DNA from: an uncultured Eubacteriales bacterium
GTDB lineage: Bacteria; Bacillota; Clostridia; Oscillospirales; Acutalibacteraceae
NCBI GenBank assembly: GCA_934456435.1
Contig: CAKSHH010000003.1
Location: forward strand, 62,001 to 126,000
Reading direction: 5' to 3'
DNA length: 64,000 bases
Position 1 is the first letter of the stretch. The number at the start of each line of letters is the position of its first letter. The notes under the pieces were generated by a model that searched no databases, was not told the origin of the DNA, and worked only from the letters and a program-made list of their open reading frames with translations. Made by a program: the position numbers and the translations under genes. Below are positions 7,463-15,674 of this stretch, in pieces.

Positions 7463-8260
7463 ATGCAATCTGAAAAGAATAATAAAGCCCGGAAAATAAT
7501 ATATTATGAAAACGAACTGACGGATGATTTTGCGAAAATGGGCATTGAAATCAAGCCGCTCCGCGAGAACTACCGCTACATTCACAGAGGTCCTTTGTGG
7601 AGACTTTTTTCATTTGTTTTGTACAGGGTTATCGGTCAGCCGCTGGCATGGCTCTACACCAAGGTTGTGCCGCTTCACCGCTTTGAAAACAGAAAGGTTT
7701 TGCGTGAGGCGAGAGGTTCGGGCGCATACATTTATGCCAACCACACAAACTTTATCCTCGACGCTTTTCTGCCGAATCTGCTGAGATACGCGAACCGCGG
7801 CTACATTGTTGTCGGTCCCGACACAATGTCGATTCCGGGTCTCAACAATATCGTTGAAATGCTCGGTGCAATTCCGCTCGGCACAACGCTCAGTCAGAAA
7901 AAGGAAATGGTAAACTGCGTAAAAACTCGCATCAGGCAAAAAAATCTTGTAACGATTTACCCGGAAGCACACATGTGGCCATACTTCACAGGCATACGTC
8001 CGTTTACCGACGGCTCGTTCGGTTACCCTGCTCACACAGGCACACCCGTTTTTGCGATGACCACCTGCTACCAAAAGCGTAAGCTCGGTAAATTTCCGAA
8101 AACCGTAACATTTATTGACGGACCGTTTTACCCCGATGAGAATCTGCCGATGGCGGAGAGGAAAAAGGCGCTGAGGGATCAATGCTACAACGCGATGAAG
8201 GCCCGCGCGGAGAAAAACTCGACATACGAATATGTTGTTTACAGGAAAAAAGAAAACTGA
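7463..8260 (+). CDS. PlsC-like 1-acylglycerol-3-phosphate acyltransferase family protein
   Basis: A 265-residue LPLAT-superfamily acyltransferase. Motif I NHTNFILD (about residues 93-100) has the catalytic His-x4-Asp pair. Motif III is the variant YPEAHMWPYFTG (near 167-178), in which PEAH replaces the usual EGxR; this variant is common in a Clostridia subfamily. A membrane-associating segment (FSFVLYRVIGQPLAWLY) precedes motif I. The family transfers acyl chains to lysophosphatidate or related glycerolipids at the cytoplasmic membrane face; the true acceptor here is uncertain. GAAAGGA lies about 11 bases before the ATG. It has its own promoter, overlapped by a perfect 18-bp palindrome that may control it. 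Confidence 0.85.
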   Translation: MQSEKNNKARKIIYYENELTDDFAKMGIEIKPLRENYRYIHRGPLWRLFSFVLYRVIGQPLAWLYTKVVPLHRFENRKVLREARGSGAYIYANHTNFILDAFLPNLLRYANRGYIVVGPDTMSIPGLNNIVEMLGAIPLGTTLSQKKEMVNCVKTRIRQKNLVTIYPEAHMWPYFTGIRPFTDGSFGYPAHTGTPVFAMTTCYQKRKLGKFPKTVTFIDGPFYPDENLPMAERKKALRDQCYNAMKARAEKNSTYEYVVYRKKEN

Positions 8261-8303
8261 AAATTATAACAAAATGAATAAAATGTAAAATTCTCCGAGA
8301 ATA

Positions 8304-8331
8304 TTGACTGACAAAAAAAATATGATATAAT
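8304..8331 (+). promoter_or_regulatory. Promoter of the DUF975 gene
   Basis: TTGACT (8304-8309), 16-base spacer with TGA just before the -10, and TATAAT (8326-8331), 48 bases upstream of the start codon. The spacer end and -10 (TATGATATAATCA) match the promoter at 7354 base for base. Confidence 0.8.
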
Positions 8332-8378
8332 CAGATTAAGTGATAGGGTGTCAGCTTTATCCAAAAGGAGGAGAATTT

Positions 8379-9002
8379 ATGACAAGACAACAAATCAAGG
8401 CAATGGCTCGCGCACAGCTCGGCAACAGTATATTCGGCAACACATGGCTGATCGCTGTGGTCGTAATACTTATCCAAGGTGCTTTGAGCTATTCGGTAAA
8501 CGTTATACCCGGAGTCGGACAGATCGCAACTATTCTTATTTCCGGTCCGATGGCATACGGTGTCGCTTCAATGTTCATTAAGCAAACAAGAACAGGTGAA
8601 CCGATGAACATTCCCGACATTTTCAACGGATTCCGCGACGATTTTTCAAACACGTTCCTCATCGGTCTTATGACCACACTTTTCACAATGCTTTGGTCTC
8701 TGCTTTTCGTAATTCCTGGAATCGTGAAAGCATATTCCTATTCAATGGCAATGTACATCAAGAACGACAATCCCGACTATGACTGGAGAAAATGTATTGA
8801 TGAAAGTCAGGAAATGATGAGCGGTCACAAAGCCGATTTGTTCATGCTCGATTTGAGTTTTCTCGGCTGGATGATCGTCGGAACGCTTTGCGCAGGCGTC
8901 GGAGTGTTCTGGGTCAACGCCTATATGTCGGCGGCACACGCTCAGTTCTATGAGGATCTCAGACTTCACAGCGGTCAGCCCGAACAGCAGCCGAATTTCT
9001 GA
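8379..9002 (+). CDS. DUF975 family integral membrane protein
   Basis: A 207-residue polytopic membrane protein of the DUF975 family, widespread in Firmicutes and without a known biochemical function. It opens with RQQIKAMARAQLGNSIFGN, the usual soluble N-terminus, followed by about five hydrophobic segments: residues ~22-40, 48-65, 100-122, a shorter re-entrant stretch, and 165-190. Family hallmarks between helices are FNGFRDDFSNTFLIGLM, PGIVKAYSYSMAMYI and the acidic loop ESQEMMSGHKADLF. The start is the ATG after AAAAGGAGG at 8379, not the in-frame one 39 bases upstream. It is monocistronic, ending at a shared bidirectional terminator. Confidence 0.88.
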   Translation: MTRQQIKAMARAQLGNSIFGNTWLIAVVVILIQGALSYSVNVIPGVGQIATILISGPMAYGVASMFIKQTRTGEPMNIPDIFNGFRDDFSNTFLIGLMTTLFTMLWSLLFVIPGIVKAYSYSMAMYIKNDNPDYDWRKCIDESQEMMSGHKADLFMLDLSFLGWMIVGTLCAGVGVFWVNAYMSAAHAQFYEDLRLHSGQPEQQPNF

Positions 9003-9030
9003 TAAAAAGCTGAACCGTAAAAAAATAAAA

Positions 9031-9079
9031 AAGGCTATAATTCATAAACGGTAACCGACCGAATATGGATTATAGCCTT
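9031..9079. terminator. Bidirectional terminator hairpin between convergent genes
   Basis: AAGGCTATAATTCAT pairs with ATGGATTATAGCCTT (15 bp with one G-U), loop about 19 bases, flanked by A- and T-rich tails on each side. It closes the DUF975 gene on the plus strand and the sugar kinase on the minus strand. The left arm and loop start closely resemble the hairpin at 15608-15656. Confidence 0.8.
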
Positions 9080-9099
9080 ATTTTATGTTACGAAGAAAT

Positions 9100-9981
9100 T
9101 TATCTTAAAAAATCTTCTACTTCATCAAGTGTCGGTATTGATGTCGACGCTCCCGAACGGGAAACCGCAATCGCCGAAGCCGCCGAAGCATACCTGAGCG
9201 CATCTTCAACGCCGCGGTCATTCAGCAGGGCAAAGAAGAATCCGAGGAACGTGTCACCTGCCGCCGTTGTATCGACAACAGGCACGCGGAAAATGTCCCG
9301 ATGGTAAAGCCTGCCGTCGGCGAAACAGTACGCACCGTCTCCGCCGAGAGTCAGCACGATGTTTGATTTCGGAAATTTTTCCGAAAAAGAGTCAAGCGCT
9401 TTTTGAGGGTCGCTCTGACCCGTAAGCTCCTGCGCTTCGGTCTCGTTGACAACAAACCATGTCACTTTTTCAAGCGGAAAAGATTTGATTTCCGCGCCGA
9501 AAGGACTGGGATTGAAAACAATCTCCATGCCCTTTTCGTGTGCGGTGTCTATGATATCCGCAATACCGTTAATTTCATTCTGTAAGAACAGCCTGTCACC
9601 GGAAGAAAAATCAGAGAGCACATTTTTTATCTGTTCGTGAGTTATCTCCCGATTCGCTCCGCCGAAAATCAGGATACTGTTTTGCCCGTTTTTATCGACC
9701 TGTATTATCGCGTGTCCGCTAGGCAATTTGCTTGTGTGAACAAAGCTCACATCAACCGTGTTTTCCGTGAGTTTATCGGTCAGCCGTTTGCCGTCCTCAC
9801 CGACACAGCCGGCATGAAAGACCTTTGCTCCTGCGCGTGCAAGAGCAATCGACTGGTTAAGTCCCTTGCCGTCGCAGAAATAATCGAGCTTCGCGGACGC
9901 AACAGTCTCGCCCGGCCGCACCATGTGGTCAACCGAATAAACCATATCCAAATTCAATGAACCGAAATTCAAAAACTTCAT
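9100..9981 (-). CDS. PfkB/ribokinase-family sugar kinase
   Basis: A 293-residue cytoplasmic kinase of the PfkB family. It shows the ribokinase N-terminal motif (FGSLNLDMVYSVDHMVRPGE, then FCDGKGLNQSIALARAGA) and the C-terminal signature VVDTTAAGDTFLGFF, whose Asp is the catalytic base and whose TAAGD forms the anion hole. Length and motif order match ribokinase (about 300 residues), which makes ribose 5-phosphate, but no ribose transporter or RbsD-like gene accompanies it, so another sugar or nucleoside is possible. The ATG at 9981 has GGGGAA just upstream; a TTG five codons earlier is less likely. It is transcribed convergently with DUF975. Confidence 0.88.
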   Translation of the reverse strand: MKFLNFGSLNLDMVYSVDHMVRPGETVASAKLDYFCDGKGLNQSIALARAGAKVFHAGCVGEDGKRLTDKLTENTVDVSFVHTSKLPSGHAIIQVDKNGQNSILIFGGANREITHEQIKNVLSDFSSGDRLFLQNEINGIADIIDTAHEKGMEIVFNPSPFGAEIKSFPLEKVTWFVVNETEAQELTGQSDPQKALDSFSEKFPKSNIVLTLGGDGAYCFADGRLYHRDIFRVPVVDTTAAGDTFLGFFFALLNDRGVEDALRYASAASAIAVSRSGASTSIPTLDEVEDFLR

Positions 9982-10091
9982 AGCTTCCCCGTCCAATGCA
10001 TTTTAGTTGTTATAATTATAATAAAAGATTTTTATCCTTTTGTAAAGCAAAGCTTTTGATTTGCTCCCTCCTTGTTCGAATCCCGTTATAA

Positions 10092-10125
10092 AAACAAAAC
10101 CACGGTCAAATGACCGTGGTTTTGT
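10092..10125 (-). terminator. Terminator of tRNA-Gln
   Basis: A 16-bp perfect stem (core CCACGGTCA/TGACCGTGG, outer AACAAAA/TTTTGTT) ends in TTTTGTTTTT on the minus strand, two bases beyond the CCA end of the tRNA. Confidence 0.9.
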
Positions 10126-10126
10126 T

Positions 10127-10200
10127 TTGGCAGCGGAATAGGGATTCGAACCCCAACAAACAGAGTCAGAGTCTGTCGTGCTACCGTTACACAATTCCGC
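10127..10200 (-). tRNA. tRNA-Gln (anticodon CUG), CCA encoded
   Basis: Read on the minus strand, the acceptor arms AGCGGAA (10200-10194) and TTCCGCT (10137-10131) pair perfectly. The D arm is GTGT/GCAC with an AACGGTA loop, the anticodon stem ACAGA/TCTGT encloses CTCTGAC, giving anticodon CTG for the Gln codon CAG, and the T loop is TTCGAAT. G73 and the CCA end (10129-10127) are encoded. It is transcribed alone and followed by its own terminator. Confidence 0.95.
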
Positions 10201-10269
10201 TAAAGAACGTTTGATATTATACATCAGAGAACGTTCTTTGTCAACACTTTTTCCGAAAAAAATATAAAT

Positions 10270-11037
10270 TTATCCCAGCGCAACATCAAGAAGCATCATA
10301 ATCGCAAATCCGACAGCCGTGCCCGCCGTGCCCGTCTTGCTTCTCGCTTCGGGTATCAGCTCATAGGAAACGACATATATCATCGCCCCTGCCGCAAACG
10401 ACAGTATATAGGGAAGTATCGGCGTTACGAGCCATGTCAGCAAAATTGTAATTACCGCCGCAACCGGCTCAACCGCACCCGACGCCACGCCGTACAAAAA
10501 GGCTTTTTTCTTGTCCGTTCCGCAGGACATCAGCGGCGCGGAAATTATTGCACCCTCCGGGAAATTCTGCACCGAAATTCCGATAGAAAGCGCGAGAGCC
10601 TCCGCCGGCGCAATTATTCCGTTTCCCTCCAGCATTCCCGAAAGCGCAACTCCGACTGCCATGCCCTCCGGTATATTGTGAAGAGTGACGGCAATGAACA
10701 TCATGAGGTTTTCACCGATTTTGTAGGTCTGCTTTCGGCTGAAATCAAATTCGGGAATGAGCATATCAATGAGCATCATTATTCCAACGCCGAGCATAAA
10801 GCCGACGACCGCAGGCACCCACGAATTTGTCGCTTCAATCGACGGAATGAGCAGCGACCAAACCGACGCAGCGGTCATCACTCCTGCGGCAAAGCCGAGC
10901 ATTGCCCTGTGAAATCTCGGATTGCTCTTTTTCTTTATAAAAAATACAGTTGCGGCTCCGACGGTTGTGCCGATGAACGGCATAAGGATACCTGCGACCG
11001 TTTCGGTTATATAATTCATTTGATCACCGGTTTTCAT
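10270..11037 (-). CDS. ZIP family divalent metal transporter
   Basis: A 255-residue membrane protein with about eight hydrophobic helices, matching the ZIP (ZRT/IRT-like) family and close in length to E. coli ZupT. The two metal-binding helices are visible: VTLHNIPEGMAVGVALSG (about residues 118-135) with the HNxPEG motif of helix IV, and SIGISVQNFPEGAIISAPL (near 152-170), where the second motif is QNxPEG instead of HNxPEG, as in the GufA-like ZIP branch. A polar loop (PEFDFSRKQTYKIGEN) lies between helices III and IV. The protein probably imports Zn, Mn or Fe. The start at 11037 has AGGA upstream; a second ATG at 11019 with GGTGA is nearly as good. Confidence 0.9.
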   Translation of the reverse strand: MKTGDQMNYITETVAGILMPFIGTTVGAATVFFIKKKSNPRFHRAMLGFAAGVMTAASVWSLLIPSIEATNSWVPAVVGFMLGVGIMMLIDMLIPEFDFSRKQTYKIGENLMMFIAVTLHNIPEGMAVGVALSGMLEGNGIIAPAEALALSIGISVQNFPEGAIISAPLMSCGTDKKKAFLYGVASGAVEPVAAVITILLTWLVTPILPYILSFAAGAMIYVVSYELIPEARSKTGTAGTAVGFAIMMLLDVALG

Positions 11038-11093
11038 AAAATATTCCTAATATCAGAATTATTCAACTGTACAATAAATGTTCTTTTATAAGG

Positions 11094-11121
11094 TTGTTTT
11101 TTTGCGGCATTGTGTTATAAT
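11094..11121 (+). promoter_or_regulatory. Promoter of the metF operon
   Basis: TTGTTT (11094-11099), 16-base spacer, TATAAT (11116-11121), 38 bases before the metF start. The gap to the divergent ZIP gene is about 120 bases and contains no SAM or cobalamin riboswitch. Confidence 0.6.
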
Positions 11122-11158
11122 ACACGAGTAAATACTTGTTAAAAAGGGGCGCAGCCGC

Positions 11159-12037
11159 ATGAAAATCATTGACATCCTTAAAGAAGAAAAAAAGTCCCTG
11201 TCATTTGAGGTTTTCCCTCCGAAAACCGACTCAGCATTTGAAAGTGTCAGGCATGCAACTCAGGAGATAGCAAAGCTCCGCCCTGCCTATATGAGCATCA
11301 CATACGGCGCAGGCGGAGGAACAAGCAAATACACGCTCGACATTGCCGAAAACATTAAAAATGACTACGGCGTACCTACGCTGGCACACCTGACCTGTGT
11401 GTCCTCGTCAAAGAGAACAATTCTTGAGCGAATCGACGATATGGACAGGCGCGGAATCAAAAATGTGCTTGCCCTGCGCGGAGATATTCCCGAAGAGATG
11501 ATGAACGATGACAGAAGTCGCTGGGAACACCGCTACGCCGTTGACCTCATCCGCGAGATAAAGGAAAGCGGAAAGGATTTCTGCATCGGCGGCGCGTGCT
11601 ATCCGGAGATACATCCCGAAAGCGCAAATCAAAAGGACGACATAAAGCACCTGAAAGAAAAGGTTGAGGCAGGCTGTGAGTTCCTCACAACGCAGATGTT
11701 TTTTGACAACAATCTTCTCTACAATTTCCTTTACAAAATCCGTGAGGCAGGCATTACCGTTCCCGTTGTCGCAGGTATAATGCCGATAACCAACGCTTCT
11801 CAGGTCAGCAGAGCGATAAAGCTCTCCGGTTCGTTTATGCCGCAAAGGTTCAAGAGCCTTGTTGACAAATTCGGCTCTGATCCCCTCGCGATGAAACAGG
11901 CAGGAATCGCATACGCGACCGACCAGATAATCGATCTTTTTGCAAACGACATCAGCAACGTGCACGTTTACTCGATGAACAAACCCGACGTTGCCCAAAA
12001 GATACAGTCAAACCTCTCGGACATTTTAGGTAAGTGA
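11159..12037 (+). CDS. metF: 5,10-methylenetetrahydrofolate reductase
   Basis: MetF reduces 5,10-methylene-THF to 5-methyl-THF using FAD, giving the methyl donor for methionine synthase. The 292-residue protein is a single TIM barrel of normal bacterial length. Landmarks: SLSFEVFPPKTD at residues 14-25 (with the conserved Glu of the active site), MSITYGAGGGTS near 62, THLTC-like AHLTCVSSSK near 93, NVLALRGDIPEE near 118, the FAD-binding region CIGGACYPEIHPE near 142, and LTTQMFFDN near 178. AGGGG precedes the ATG. It is the first gene of an operon with the methionine synthase reactivation protein (4-base gap) and metH, so its product is used by the next enzyme. Confidence 0.96.
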   Translation: MKIIDILKEEKKSLSFEVFPPKTDSAFESVRHATQEIAKLRPAYMSITYGAGGGTSKYTLDIAENIKNDYGVPTLAHLTCVSSSKRTILERIDDMDRRGIKNVLALRGDIPEEMMNDDRSRWEHRYAVDLIREIKESGKDFCIGGACYPEIHPESANQKDDIKHLKEKVEAGCEFLTTQMFFDNNLLYNFLYKIREAGITVPVVAGIMPITNASQVSRAIKLSGSFMPQRFKSLVDKFGSDPLAMKQAGIAYATDQIIDLFANDISNVHVYSMNKPDVAQKIQSNLSDILGK

Positions 12038-12041
12038 TTTT

Positions 12042-12659
12042 ATGATTCCCATTCGCTCTCTCACATTCGACGAACCGCCGATCGACCTGAAAGAGATTCT
12101 CCGATATATGTCCGCCAAGGAAACGGACGAAACGACTCTCGGTCTCGTTGAAAGCTGTCTTAATGAAGTCAGGGACAGGCTTGAATACAAGGCTTGCTAT
12201 GTCACGCTTCCCGTTTCGATCGCAGACGACAGGATAACCGTCCCGTCCGATGTAATCGAAAGTAAAAATCTTGCTAAAAATCTCGGCGGTTGTGACAGCA
12301 CGATTCTTTTTGCCGCAACCGTCGGAATAGGTATTGACCGACTGATTTCACGGTATTCTCTTCTCTCCCCGGCGAAGGCGATGTGCTTTCAAGCCATCGG
12401 TGCGGAAAGAGTCGAAAGTCTCTGTGACGCCTTATGTCAGAAAATAAATGCCGAGCTCAAGCCACATGGAAAATGCCTGCGGCCGAGGTTCAGCCCCGGA
12501 TACGGAGATTTGCCGTTGGAGACGCAAAAGACCGTTTTCACCCTGCTTGACTGTCCGAGAAAAATCGGAGTCACACTCGGCGACTCTCTTCTGATGGCGC
12601 CGTCAAAATCCGTGACCGCGTTTGCCGGAATAACCAACTGTCAGGAAGTGACAATATGA
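12042..12659 (+). CDS. Stand-alone methionine synthase reactivation (activation-domain) protein
   Basis: A 205-residue protein equivalent to the C-terminal activation domain of cobalamin-dependent MetH, here as a separate polypeptide. In MetH this domain binds SAM and allows reductive methylation of oxidised cob(II)alamin. The diagnostic block RPRFSPGYGDLPLETQ (about residues 147-162) and the later LGDSLLMAPSKSVTAFAGI (near 180-198) are conserved with MetH. Its last 4 bases overlap the metH start (ATGA), so the two subunits are probably made in fixed ratio. Thermotoga maritima has a comparable split arrangement. It starts four bases after the metF stop. Confidence 0.9.
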   Translation: MIPIRSLTFDEPPIDLKEILRYMSAKETDETTLGLVESCLNEVRDRLEYKACYVTLPVSIADDRITVPSDVIESKNLAKNLGGCDSTILFAATVGIGIDRLISRYSLLSPAKAMCFQAIGAERVESLCDALCQKINAELKPHGKCLRPRFSPGYGDLPLETQKTVFTLLDCPRKIGVTLGDSLLMAPSKSVTAFAGITNCQEVTI

Positions 12660-15022
12660 ACATTCGCAATTTCATGAAAGAAAATACGGTTTACCTTGAC
12701 GGAGGTATGGGCACTCTTCTTCAGCAGAACGGCCTGCTTCCGGGTGAACTGCCCGAACGGTGGAACATCACTCACCCCGATGTCATCGTGAACATTCACC
12801 GTGAATATTTTGAAAGCGGCAGTAACGTTGTCAACACAAACACGTTCGGCGCCAATCTCCTGAAATTCAGCCGTGACGAGCTGGACGAAATAATTCGCTG
12901 TGCCGTTGAAAACGCAAAAAAAGCGCGTGATTTTTCACAGGGAAGTCACGAAAAATATGTTTCGCTCGACATCGGACCGACCGGAAAGCTTTTGAAGCCG
13001 CTCGGCGATCTCGATTTTGAAAAGGCTGTTGAAATATTCGCCGAGACCGTGAAAATCGGCGTGAAATACGGCGTTGACCTGATCACCGTCGAAACAATGA
13101 ACGACAGCTACGAAACCAAAGCGGCTCTGCTCGCCGCGAAAGAGAACAGCGACCTGCCCGTTTTCGTAACCAACGCTTACGGCGAAAACGGACGTCTTAT
13201 GACAGGAGCAGACCCTGCCTGTATGGTGTCAATCCTTGAGGGAATGGGAGCGGACGCAATCGGTACGAACTGTTCGCTCGGCCCTGCACAGCTCCGCGGA
13301 GTGGTGGACGATCTGCTCAAGTATTCCTCAACTCCCGTCATCTTCAAGCCGAACGCAGGTCTTCCGAAAAGCGGCGAAAGCGGAACCTATTTTGACGTTG
13401 ATGCCGACGAATTTGCACAGGAACTCAAAGCCTCCGTTGAGCGCGGAGTAAGGATTGTCGGCGGCTGCTGCGGCACAACGCCGGAATATATCAGAAAGGT
13501 ACACGAACTGACCTGCGACATAACGCCGCGAAAAATTGAAAACAAAAACTATTCATGCATCACGTCCTACAATAAAACGGTTTTCTTCGGGAACAAGCCC
13601 ATACTTATCGGTGAAAGAATCAACCCGACCGGAAAGAAACGATTTAAACAGGCACTCATGGAAAACGACATGGGCTACATTTTGCAGGAAGCCGTCAATC
13701 AGCAGGCAAAGAGAGTTCACGTTCTCGACGTCAACGTCGGTCTGCCCGGAATTGACGAAACAAAGCTCTTGACGGACGCGGTCTGCGAGCTTCAATGCGT
13801 GACGGATCTGCCGCTCCAGATTGACTCTTCCGACCCCGTTGCTATGGAAAGCGCCCTGCGCCGCTACAACGGCAAGGCGATGATAAACTCGGTCAATGGC
13901 AAAGAGGAAAGCATGAAAGCAATATTCCCGCTTGTGCAGAAATACGGCGGATTTATCGTTGCGCTGACGCTCGACGAAAGCGGTATCCCGACGAGCGCTA
14001 ACGGCAGGCTTAAAATTGCCGAAAAAATCCTTTCGACAGCCGCACAGTACGGAATTGAGCGCAAAGATATTATTTTTGATCCTCTTGCAATGGCAGTCAG
14101 CGCGGACAGATCCGCGGCTTCCGTCACTCTCGAAACGGTGCGCCGCATAACCGACGAGCTGCATTGTCACACCTCTCTCGGCGTTTCAAACATTTCGTTC
14201 GGACTGCCCTCGCGCGAGCTTGTCAACGCGGCATTTTTCACCGCCGCAATGGAAAACGGACTTTCCGCGGCGATAATGAATCCTTATTCCGACCGTATGC
14301 TGGACGCCTATTACAGCTTCAACGTCATACGCGGACTGGACGAAAACTGTATGGATTTCATCAATTATGCGTCGAATCAGGCCGCACCGCAAAAGAAAGC
14401 CGAGCAGAGCGACACGACCCTGCGCGAGGCAATCGAAAAAGGTCTGCGTGAAAAGGCGGGCGAAATCACAAGCAATATGCTCGCCGAAACAGAGCCGCTC
14501 GACATTGTGAATCTCCACATCATTCCTGCGCTCGACGCGGTCGGCAAGGGCTTTGAAGAAAAGCGCATTTTCCTGCCCCAGCTTCTCATGAGCGCGGAAT
14601 CGGCAAAGGCTTCGTTTGAGGTTATCAAATCGCGGATGACCTCGGACAACAGCGTCAAGAAAAGCATCGTTGTCCTTGCGACTGTCTACGGCGACATACA
14701 CGACATCGGAAAAAACATTGTCAAGCTTCTGCTTGAAAACTACGGCTACAACGTAATCGACCTTGGCAAAAATGTTCCGCCGCAGGACGTGCTCGACGCA
14801 GTCACGAAACATCACGCCCCCCTTGTCGGACTGAGTGCGCTGATGACAACAACGGTTCCGGCGATGGAGGAAACCGTGCGGCTCATTAAAGAAAAAGCGC
14901 CGTGGTGCAAAACCGTTGTCGGCGGTGCCGTCCTCACGCAGGAATATGCAGATAAAATCGGCGCCGACAAATACTCTGCCGACGCCATGGAGACTGTCCG
15001 CTACGCGGAGGAAGTCTGCTGA
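12656..15022 (+). CDS. metH: Cobalamin-dependent methionine synthase lacking the reactivation domain
   Basis: A 788-residue MetH that transfers methyl from 5-methyl-THF to homocysteine through cobalamin. Domain order: homocysteine/zinc domain (1-~290) with zinc cysteines Cys206, Cys271 and Cys272; folate-binding pterin barrel (~305-565) with IGERINPTG and LDVNVGLPG; cobalamin cap (~585-665); and cobalamin Rossmann domain (~670-788) with Asp680-x-His682-x-x-Gly685 supplying the lower cobalt ligand, and Ser727 in LSALMTT. The activation domain of E. coli MetH (1227 residues) is absent and is supplied by the overlapping upstream gene. In the homocysteine and pterin domains nothing looks degraded. 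Operon with metF makes the pathway assignment secure. Confidence 0.96.
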   Translation: MNIRNFMKENTVYLDGGMGTLLQQNGLLPGELPERWNITHPDVIVNIHREYFESGSNVVNTNTFGANLLKFSRDELDEIIRCAVENAKKARDFSQGSHEKYVSLDIGPTGKLLKPLGDLDFEKAVEIFAETVKIGVKYGVDLITVETMNDSYETKAALLAAKENSDLPVFVTNAYGENGRLMTGADPACMVSILEGMGADAIGTNCSLGPAQLRGVVDDLLKYSSTPVIFKPNAGLPKSGESGTYFDVDADEFAQELKASVERGVRIVGGCCGTTPEYIRKVHELTCDITPRKIENKNYSCITSYNKTVFFGNKPILIGERINPTGKKRFKQALMENDMGYILQEAVNQQAKRVHVLDVNVGLPGIDETKLLTDAVCELQCVTDLPLQIDSSDPVAMESALRRYNGKAMINSVNGKEESMKAIFPLVQKYGGFIVALTLDESGIPTSANGRLKIAEKILSTAAQYGIERKDIIFDPLAMAVSADRSAASVTLETVRRITDELHCHTSLGVSNISFGLPSRELVNAAFFTAAMENGLSAAIMNPYSDRMLDAYYSFNVIRGLDENCMDFINYASNQAAPQKKAEQSDTTLREAIEKGLREKAGEITSNMLAETEPLDIVNLHIIPALDAVGKGFEEKRIFLPQLLMSAESAKASFEVIKSRMTSDNSVKKSIVVLATVYGDIHDIGKNIVKLLLENYGYNVIDLGKNVPPQDVLDAVTKHHAPLVGLSALMTTTVPAMEETVRLIKEKAPWCKTVVGGAVLTQEYADKIGADKYSADAMETVRYAEEVC

Positions 15023-15049
15023 TTATACAATTCAGAAAAGAGGAAAAAT

Positions 15050-15589
15050 ATGATACACGTCAGTCAACCGATGACAAATCTTCCGTCGGAGTACAAAACA
15101 CCTCTGCAAGAGATGACATACAAATTCCTTGACGAAAACCATATACCATTTCAGCGCGTTGAAAACGACGAAGCGGTCACAATGGAGGACTGCATTGAGA
15201 TTGACAAGGCACTCGATATGAAAACCGTCAAGACATTGTTCCTTTGCAACCGTCAAAAGACAAACTTCTACCTTTTTGTTACCGCCGGCGACAAGCCGTT
15301 TGTGACAAAGAACTTCAGCGCGGCTCTCGGTATTTCAAGAGTATCGTTCGCGTCCGCCGAAATGCTCGACGAAATCATCGGCACGAAGGTCGGCGCAACA
15401 ACGATTTTCGGAGTGCTCCGTCCCGAAGCAGAGGACGTTCACGTTGTCTTTGACAAGGCTGTTTGCGACGACGAATGGTACGGCTGTTCTGACGGCACAA
15501 CGACGGGCTACATGAAGCTGAAAACGAGCGACATTCTCGAAAAGCTCTTGCCGTACTCAAAGCACCGCTTCACCGTTATAGGCATATAA
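15050..15589 (+). CDS. YbaK/ProX-family aminoacyl-tRNA deacylase
   Basis: A 179-residue protein of the YbaK/ProRS-INS superfamily, which hydrolyses mischarged tRNAs such as Ala- or Cys-tRNA(Pro) in trans. The fold starts with TYKFLDENHIPFQRVEND, then VKTLFLCNRQKTNFYLFVTAGDKP (with the conserved Lys of the deacylase pocket in the strand VKTLF), and the later GVLRPEAEDVHVVFDKAV and NDGTTTGYMKL-like SDGTTTGYMKLKTSDIL. The shape is that of the PrdX (ProX) branch: single domain, about 170 residues. AGAGGAAAAAT precedes the ATG. It lies 27 bases after metH, so may be co-transcribed with the methionine operon, but functional linkage is not evident. Confidence 0.82.
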   Translation: MIHVSQPMTNLPSEYKTPLQEMTYKFLDENHIPFQRVENDEAVTMEDCIEIDKALDMKTVKTLFLCNRQKTNFYLFVTAGDKPFVTKNFSAALGISRVSFASAEMLDEIIGTKVGATTIFGVLRPEAEDVHVVFDKAVCDDEWYGCSDGTTTGYMKLKTSDILEKLLPYSKHRFTVIGI

Positions 15590-15607
15590 ATAATTAACAA
15601 CAAACAC

Positions 15608-15656
15608 AAAAGCTATAATTCATAATCGGTAATCTCCGTTATGAATTATAGCTTTT
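15608..15656. terminator. Bidirectional terminator between YbaK gene and glnA
   Basis: A perfect 18-bp inverted repeat (arms 15608-15625 and 15639-15656, core AGCTATAATTCATAA) with a 13-base loop, flanked by A and T tracts, lies between two convergent genes. Twenty-two bases of its left half match the hairpin at 9031-9079 with two differences. Confidence 0.88.
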
Positions 15657-15674
15657 ATCATTTAATTTTTTGCC

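Noticed and set aside
10070..10150. tRNA fragment or attachment site next to tRNA-Gln
   Set aside because: GTTCGAATCCC at 10074 resembles a T loop but is inverted relative to the tRNA, and no acceptor or anticodon part accompanies it. Integration sites give direct repeats, so this is not one.
10003..10224. Small protein of 73 residues on the minus strand
   Set aside because: It runs through tRNA-Gln and its terminator; the reading frame is a by-product of those RNA elements.
11038..11158. SAM, T-box or cobalamin riboswitch before the methionine operon
   Set aside because: The whole gap is only about 120 bases, half of it promoter, and no conserved riboswitch core is present.
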